The position numbers were made by a program, and so were the translations under genes. A DNA stretch of 64,000 nt from Micromonospora sp. RHAY321 (lineage in GTDB: Bacteria > Actinomycetota > Actinomycetes > Mycobacteriales > Micromonosporaceae). A model generated the notes under the pieces. The model saw nothing but the letters and a program-made list of their open reading frames with translations. It was not told the DNA's origin and did not search any database. The stretch spans positions 1 to 64,000 of the forward strand of contig NZ_JAMHIW010000005.1 in NCBI RefSeq assembly GCF_023896955.1. The letters are read 5' to 3'. This document shows positions 59,855 to 64,000 of this stretch, piece by piece; the first letter of the stretch is position 1, and the number at the start of each line of letters is the position of its first letter.

Positions 59855-60784
59855 TCAGCGGGTCGGCGGCGGCGTGCTGAGCCGGCCGAGGATGCGGGAC
59901 AGGTCCCGGAAGATCCGCGAACCCGCCCAGCTCGGCTGGATCTGGCGAGGCTGCCGGAGCTCGAGGTAGTTGCTGTCGATGTTGATGCGTACCCCGCCCC
60001 AGGTCTCGTGGTGGTCGCCCCGGTACTGCTTCATCCGCTGACCGGGCATCCAGTACGACGCCGGCAGGGCGCTGTCCGACACGGTCTGGACGCCGTCCCA
60101 GCGCGCGAAGTCGATCACGTCGGGGCGGGCGTGCCCCGGCCGCTGGTAGGCCGCCACCTGGTCCGACAACCCCGCCGAGCTGACCTTGGTGTAGAAGCCG
60201 GAGAAGAACTTCTGCTCGTGCAGCCGGGTGGTCCACGCGCTCACGAAGGAGTTGACCGCCGTCGTGCAGGCGGCGTTGCCGGCCGGGTAGTTCTCCATGT
60301 CGAGCGTGATCGTGCTGTAGAGCGACAGACCGAGGCTCCGGGCGTTGCGGACGGCGTCGTCGGCCGCCTCACGGCCCTGCGCCGCGGCCCGGGCCGGATC
60401 GATCTTCCGCTGGTACGTCGAGCAGGGCGCCTGGAGGCCGACGTAGAGCGGGAAGATCCGCCAGCCGGCCGCCTGCTGGGTCGCCACCCACGTCGGGGTC
60501 AGGTTGGGCTGGGCGCAGCCCCGGTTGACGCCGCCGATGTAGATGCCGACCGCTCGGTACGGCGACTGCAGCCACGCCTTCATCGCCGCGTTCGACGGAG
60601 CGGCGCACGTGTCGAATCCCAGCCCAGTGAACGTCCCCGGCTGAGGCCCGTCGTAGGCGGCAGCGGCCCGCGCCGGCGCTGCGGTGCCGGTCAGCGCGGC
60701 ACCCGCGGCGACCACCACGAGGGCCAGGGTGGCGAGAACACGGGTGCCACGACGTGGGCCGAGCCGAGGAGGGCTGAGGGTCAC
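59855..60784 (-). CDS. Secreted DUF1906 (glycoside-hydrolase-like) protein
   Basis: A 310-residue exported protein. The signal peptide is about 1-40. The domain starts GTFTGLGFDTCAAPSNAAMK, then AVGIYIGGVNRGCAQPNLTP, GWRIFPLYVGLQAPCSTYQR and STITLDMENYPAG, the TIM-barrel-like DUF1906 pattern also found in Rv2525c of Mycobacterium tuberculosis. The acidic residues in DMENY suggest a glycoside-hydrolase active site; the substrate is unknown, with the cell wall as a candidate. GTG 60784 follows GGAAGA. Confidence 0.85.
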   Translation of the reverse strand: MTLSPPRLGPRRGTRVLATLALVVVAAGAALTGTAAPARAAAAYDGPQPGTFTGLGFDTCAAPSNAAMKAWLQSPYRAVGIYIGGVNRGCAQPNLTPTWVATQQAAGWRIFPLYVGLQAPCSTYQRKIDPARAAAQGREAADDAVRNARSLGLSLYSTITLDMENYPAGNAACTTAVNSFVSAWTTRLHEQKFFSGFYTKVSSAGLSDQVAAYQRPGHARPDVIDFARWDGVQTVSDSALPASYWMPGQRMKQYRGDHHETWGGVRINIDSNYLELRQPRQIQPSWAGSRIFRDLSRILGRLSTPPPTR

Positions 60785-60889
60785 GTGTCTTCCGATCTGA
60801 TGTGGACGGCGGGTCGGCCCAGAATCCTGCCCGCTCGGCCCGCCGCCTGTCCAGACCGGCACCCAGGATCGGACGTCACCGTCGCCTTC

Positions 60890-61891
60890 TCAGGCCGGAT
60901 CGGATTCCAGCAACTCCTCCAACCAGCCGGGGACCGCCTCGGCGTACTCGGCGCGGGCCGGGTCGGGGGTGTCCAGTGCCCGCCGCCAGGAGAGCGACCG
61001 GCTCACCGCGCCGAGGCTGATCGCCAGGTCGGCGGCCTCGACCAGGGTCCGGCGGTCGTACCGGTCGGTCCACGCCTCCAGGTAGGCGTCGCGCAACCGG
61101 CCCAGCCGGGCGTCGTCGGCCGGCAGTTCGCTGGCGTACCGGACGGAGCGCAGGGTCACCAGCAGGGTGCCGAACGGGTGCGCCACCGATGCGTCGCCCC
61201 AGTCGAAGTAGCGGTATCCGGCCGGGCCCGCGAAGACGTTGCCGTCGTGCAGGTCGTCGTGCTGCACGGTCGCCGGGATCCCGATGTCGGCGAGCCGGCG
61301 ACACCGCTCGGCGTACGCCGGCAGCTCCGCCCTCAGCCGCTCGTACGTCTCCGGGCCGAGCCCGCCCTCGCCGCCGATCCGCAGCGACTCGCGATCGTCG
61401 AGCAGCTCGGCGAACAACCCGGGCAGCACCTCGGGGCGGTGATCCGGAACGCCGGCCGCGATCAGTTCGTCAACCTGCCGCGTGGTGGCCCGTTGCAGCG
61501 CCGCGTACCCGGGCAGTGCCCGCTCCCAGTGCGTCAGATCCCCGTCCCGGCCCAGCACGTCGCGCAGCGACTCTCCGCCGTCCGGCAGCAGCGACCAGCC
61601 CTGCTCGGGATCCACCGCGATCGGCGCGAGCACCCGCTCGGGTGCCAGTCGGGCCAGCGCCGCGATGAGGACGGCCTCGTGCGCGGTGCCCGGGTTGTTG
61701 GCCTTGAACCAGACCGGCCCGTCGTCGGTGGGCACCCGCCAGACCAGCGACCACGGGCGTACGCGCGGCTCCACCGGCCCGGTCACCCGCCGGCCGGCCC
61801 GGCTCAGCTGCCCGTCGACCCAGGACCGTGCCCGCACCTGCCACCGCTCGCCGGACCAGTCCGGGGCGTGCTTGTCGGCTGTCGTCGTCAC
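60890..61891 (-). CDS. Aminoglycoside-phosphotransferase-family kinase
   Basis: A 333-residue kinase-like protein. Motifs are VWFKANNPGTAHEAVLIAAL (ATP-binding Lys and Glu), TVQHDDLHDGNVFAGPAGYR (catalytic loop with Asp) and YFDWGDASVAHPF (metal-binding Asp). The family phosphorylates small molecules such as antibiotics, choline, homoserine or sugars; genomic context gives no clue to the substrate, so antibiotic resistance should not be assumed. GTG 61891. Confidence 0.87.
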   Translation of the reverse strand: MTTTADKHAPDWSGERWQVRARSWVDGQLSRAGRRVTGPVEPRVRPWSLVWRVPTDDGPVWFKANNPGTAHEAVLIAALARLAPERVLAPIAVDPEQGWSLLPDGGESLRDVLGRDGDLTHWERALPGYAALQRATTRQVDELIAAGVPDHRPEVLPGLFAELLDDRESLRIGGEGGLGPETYERLRAELPAYAERCRRLADIGIPATVQHDDLHDGNVFAGPAGYRYFDWGDASVAHPFGTLLVTLRSVRYASELPADDARLGRLRDAYLEAWTDRYDRRTLVEAADLAISLGAVSRSLSWRRALDTPDPARAEYAEAVPGWLEELLESDPA

Positions 61892-61953
61892 GTGCGCACC
61901 CTAGGCGGCCCAGCCGCGCCGGGGCGAGATGTTTTCCCGGACCCGCCGGGGCG

Positions 61954-63126
61954 TCAGACCAGCTCGACGATGGTGGCGTTGGCCATGCCGCCGCCCTCGC
62001 ACATGGTCTGCAGGCCGTAGCGGATCCCGTTGTCCCGCATGTGCTGGAGCATCGTCGTCATGATCCGGGCACCGGAGCCACCCAACGGATGGCCGAGGGC
62101 GATGGCCCCGCCGCGCGGGTTGAGCCGCTCCGGGTCCGCCTCGGTCTCGGCCAGCCACGCCAGCGGCACCGGGGCGAACGCCTCGTTCACCTCGTACACC
62201 CCGATCTCCTCGATGCCCAGCCCCGCGCGGCGCAGCGCCTTCGCGGTGGCCGGGATCGGCGCGGTGAGCATGGTGACCGGGTCGTCGGCGGCGACCACGG
62301 CGGTGTGGATCCGGGCCAGCGGGCGCAGGCCGTGCCGGCTGGCCCACTCGGTGGTGGTGACCGCGAGCGCCGCGGCGCCGTCGGAGATCTGGGACGCGGA
62401 CCCGGCGGTCACCACCCCGTCGGCACGGAACGGGGTGGCCAGCTCGCCGAGCTTGTCCAGGGAGGTGTCCCGGCGGATGCCCTCGTCGGCGGCGAACTTG
62501 CCGCCGTCGCCGAGCGGCACCGGCGCCAGCTCCGGGTCGAAGGCGCCGGCGTCCTGCGCGGCGGCCGCCTTCTCGTGGCTGGCCAGCGCGAACTCGTCAA
62601 GTTGGGTACGCGAGAAGCGCCACCGCCGGGCGATCAGCTCGGCACCCACCCCCTGGTTGAACGGCAGCGGAGCGTCGTCGGCGAAGCCCTCCACGCCCCG
62701 GTAGCGGTCGCGGAGCTGGTCACTGAACGGCATGCCGCCCGCCACGCTGGACCCCATCGGCACCCGGGTCATCGACTCCACGCCGCCGGCGACCACCAGG
62801 TCGGCCTGGCCGGAGAGCACCGTCGCGGCGGCGAAGTGCAGTGCCTGCTGGCTGGAGCCGCACTGCCGGTCCAGCGTGGTGCCGGGCACCGACTCGGGCC
62901 AGCCGGCGGCGAGCACGCCGTTGCGGGCGATGTTCCACGACTGCTCGCCGACCTGCGAGACGCAGCCCCAGAAGACGTCGTCGACCTGGGTCGGGTCGAG
63001 GCCGGTGCGCTCGGCGAGGGCGCGCAGCACGTGCGCCGAGAGATCGACCGGGTGGACACCGGACAGGCTGCCCTTGCGCCGACCGACGGGGGTACGGACC
63101 GCGCCGACGATGACCGCGTCACTCAT
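61954..63126 (-). CDS. Thiolase (acetyl-CoA C-acyltransferase)
   Basis: A 390-residue thiolase II-type enzyme that cleaves or forms beta-ketoacyl-CoA. The N-terminal catalytic Cys89 is in DRQCGSSQQALHFAA. The C-terminal NPRGGAIALGHPLGGSGARI carries the His of the active site, and MCEGGGMANATI carries the second Cys. Such genes serve fatty-acid or sterol side-chain degradation. ATG 63126 follows GGGGAG, with TAGGAT as a possible -10 element 30 bases before. Stand-alone gene. Confidence 0.93.
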   Translation of the reverse strand: MSDAVIVGAVRTPVGRRKGSLSGVHPVDLSAHVLRALAERTGLDPTQVDDVFWGCVSQVGEQSWNIARNGVLAAGWPESVPGTTLDRQCGSSQQALHFAAATVLSGQADLVVAGGVESMTRVPMGSSVAGGMPFSDQLRDRYRGVEGFADDAPLPFNQGVGAELIARRWRFSRTQLDEFALASHEKAAAAQDAGAFDPELAPVPLGDGGKFAADEGIRRDTSLDKLGELATPFRADGVVTAGSASQISDGAAALAVTTTEWASRHGLRPLARIHTAVVAADDPVTMLTAPIPATAKALRRAGLGIEEIGVYEVNEAFAPVPLAWLAETEADPERLNPRGGAIALGHPLGGSGARIMTTMLQHMRDNGIRYGLQTMCEGGGMANATIVELV

Positions 63127-63252
63127 GTTTACTCCCCGGTAACCTGGGCTGTCCCGATCCTACGTCGTTCCTGGACCGGCCGTCCGCCCGCCTTCCGCGC
63201 CGGTGGGCGCCGGGCCGTCGCGGCCCCCGGCCGACGCTGGCATGCTGATCGC

Positions 63253-63684
63253 ATGGACGCCGACGCTTCCCCGATCCGGCAGTGGCGGGTGCCGACCACC
63301 GTGCCGCTGGCGAAACTGGCCGGCGCGGTCGTGCTGGTGGCGCTCGGCCTGCTCTTCGCCGAGGGCGACCCGGTGCAACTGACGGTGATCGGGCTGGTCG
63401 TCGCCGGGCTGGCCTGCTGGGCTCTGCGCGACCTGCTGGCACCGGTCCGACTCGCGGTCGACCCGGCCGGTGTGGTCGTCACCCGGGGCTTCGCCGGCCG
63501 CCGCCTGCTGCCCTGGGCAGCGGTCGAGCGGATCACCGTGGACCGCCGGCCACGCCTCGGGCTGACCACCGAACAGCTGGAGATCGACGCCGGGGAGTCG
63601 CTGCACCTGTTCAGCCGGTACGACCTGGGCGCCGACCCGGACGAGGTGGCCGAGGCGCTGCAGGCCGCCCGCCGCGACGCCTGA
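63253..63684 (+). CDS. PH-domain-like membrane protein
   Basis: A 143-residue protein. Two membrane helices (about 17-36 and 41-58) precede a small beta domain (about 66-140): VRLAVDPAGVVVTRGFAGRR, LPWAAVERITVDRRPRLGLT and LEIDAGESLHLFSRYDLG, ending in a helix. This is the low-molecular-weight PH-like arrangement common in actinobacteria. Function unknown. ATG 63253. It converges with the rhomboid gene. Confidence 0.8.
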   Translation: MDADASPIRQWRVPTTVPLAKLAGAVVLVALGLLFAEGDPVQLTVIGLVVAGLACWALRDLLAPVRLAVDPAGVVVTRGFAGRRLLPWAAVERITVDRRPRLGLTTEQLEIDAGESLHLFSRYDLGADPDEVAEALQAARRDA

Positions 63685-63693
63685 CCCGACCGG

Positions 63694-64000
63694 TCAGGCG
63701 AGCAGCTGCGCGGTGCGGAACAGGACCAGGGCGAGCAGGATCAGCAGGATGAGCGCGCCGCCAGCGACCTGCACCAACGTGCGCCGGCCGCGCGGCGCGT
63801 ACGCGAGCACCAGGGCCATCGCTCCACCGACCACCAGGCCACCCAGGTGCCCCGGGATCGAGATGCCCGGCACGGTCAGCGTGAACACCAGGTTGATCAC
63901 CAGGATCGGGATCACCTGGGAGATGTCCCGGCCCAACTTGCGCTCGATGATGATCAGCGCGGCGAAGAGGCCGAAGACGGCGGTGGACGCGCCGGCGGTG
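63694..64000 (-). CDS. Rhomboid-family intramembrane serine protease (partial, C-terminal end)
   Basis: The window ends inside the gene; its start lies to the right. The visible part begins TAGASTAVFGLFAALIIIER, with the catalytic Ser in GASTAVFG, then ISIPGHLGGLVVGGAMALVL with the catalytic His in GHLGG, and a last membrane helix to the stop at 63694. Rhomboids cleave membrane proteins within the bilayer. Both catalytic residues are present, so an active enzyme is likely. Confidence 0.88.
   Translation of the reverse strand, partial: TAGASTAVFGLFAALIIIERKLGRDISQVIPILVINLVFTLTVPGISIPGHLGGLVVGGAMALVLAYAPRGRRTLVQVAGGALILLILLALVLFRTAQLLA

Noticed and set aside
60890..61891. Aminoglycoside resistance gene
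   Set aside because: The kinase fold is clear but the family has many other substrates and no resistance context is visible.

Overview
The window is high-GC actinobacterial chromosome, most likely from Micromonospora or a close relative in the Micromonosporaceae. Support for this: strongly GC-biased third codon positions, frequent GTG and TTG starts, the rRNA-operon leader signature at the left edge, a PhoP-type box, IdeR/DmdR-type iron boxes, and an actinomycete integrative element (AICE) of the repSA/spd/int type beside a tRNA-Arg gene. No complete rRNA gene, CRISPR array or antibiotic gene cluster is present. All calls come from reading the sequence and translated frames; no database search was run.

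Left part (1-26070), mostly ordinary chromosome. It starts with the leader and three tandem promoters of an rRNA operon running off the left edge. Then come a SCO4848-type membrane protein, a PRC-barrel protein, tryptophanyl-tRNA synthetase, an HxlR-type regulator divergent from a gene of unknown function, an LtrA protein, a YCII (DGPF) protein paired with an ECF42-like sigma factor, a HAD phosphatase, a twin-MerR-domain regulator whose only possible start is CTG, and a quinone oxidoreductase. A minus-strand block codes for a HupE/UreJ-like membrane protein, a secreted metallophosphoesterase with a WxL-like C-terminus and a PHO-box-like promoter element, and a DUF916 (WxL-interacting) membrane protein. 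Next are a lipoprotein, a PadR/permease-prefix operon with an operator-like palindrome, and two large secreted repeat proteins. The block closes with a class A beta-lactamase divergent from a LysR regulator and a penicillin-recognising-type protein, the blaL/blaA/blaB arrangement known from Streptomyces cacaoi.

Accessory middle (26073-38162). Small zinc-ribbon-like proteins, a minimal GntR regulator with a tandem-repeat operator and an orphan YrhB/Imm35-like protein resemble the regulatory end of an AICE. After an FMN-reductase/GNAT fusion with its MarR regulator and a small holin-like/DUF3618 operon come clearly decayed AICE genes: an spdD-like gene, a small CxxC protein, a repSA stub and a frameshifted tyrosine integrase. 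These end beside a 51-bp copy of the 3' part of tRNA-Arg(ACG). The intact tRNA lies 4.6 kb further right. Between the two copies sit a second integrase scrap, a processive GT2 synthase with a membrane-anchored GH16-like protein, and remnants of a transposase and a HAD gene. This is a repeatedly used tRNA-Arg integration hotspot.

Right part (38198-64000), again chromosome-like. It holds tRNA-Ser genes, a flavohemoglobin, a helix-turn-helix/peptide-deformylase fusion divergent from a FhuF-type ferric reductase with two iron boxes between them, several cell-envelope membrane or glycosyltransferase genes, a second LtrA, SoxR under a perfect 30-bp palindrome, a secreted SGNH hydrolase with a ricin-type lectin domain, a two-component system, a DUF1906 hydrolase-like protein, an aminoglycoside-phosphotransferase-like kinase, a thiolase, a PH-domain-like membrane protein and the end of a rhomboid protease.
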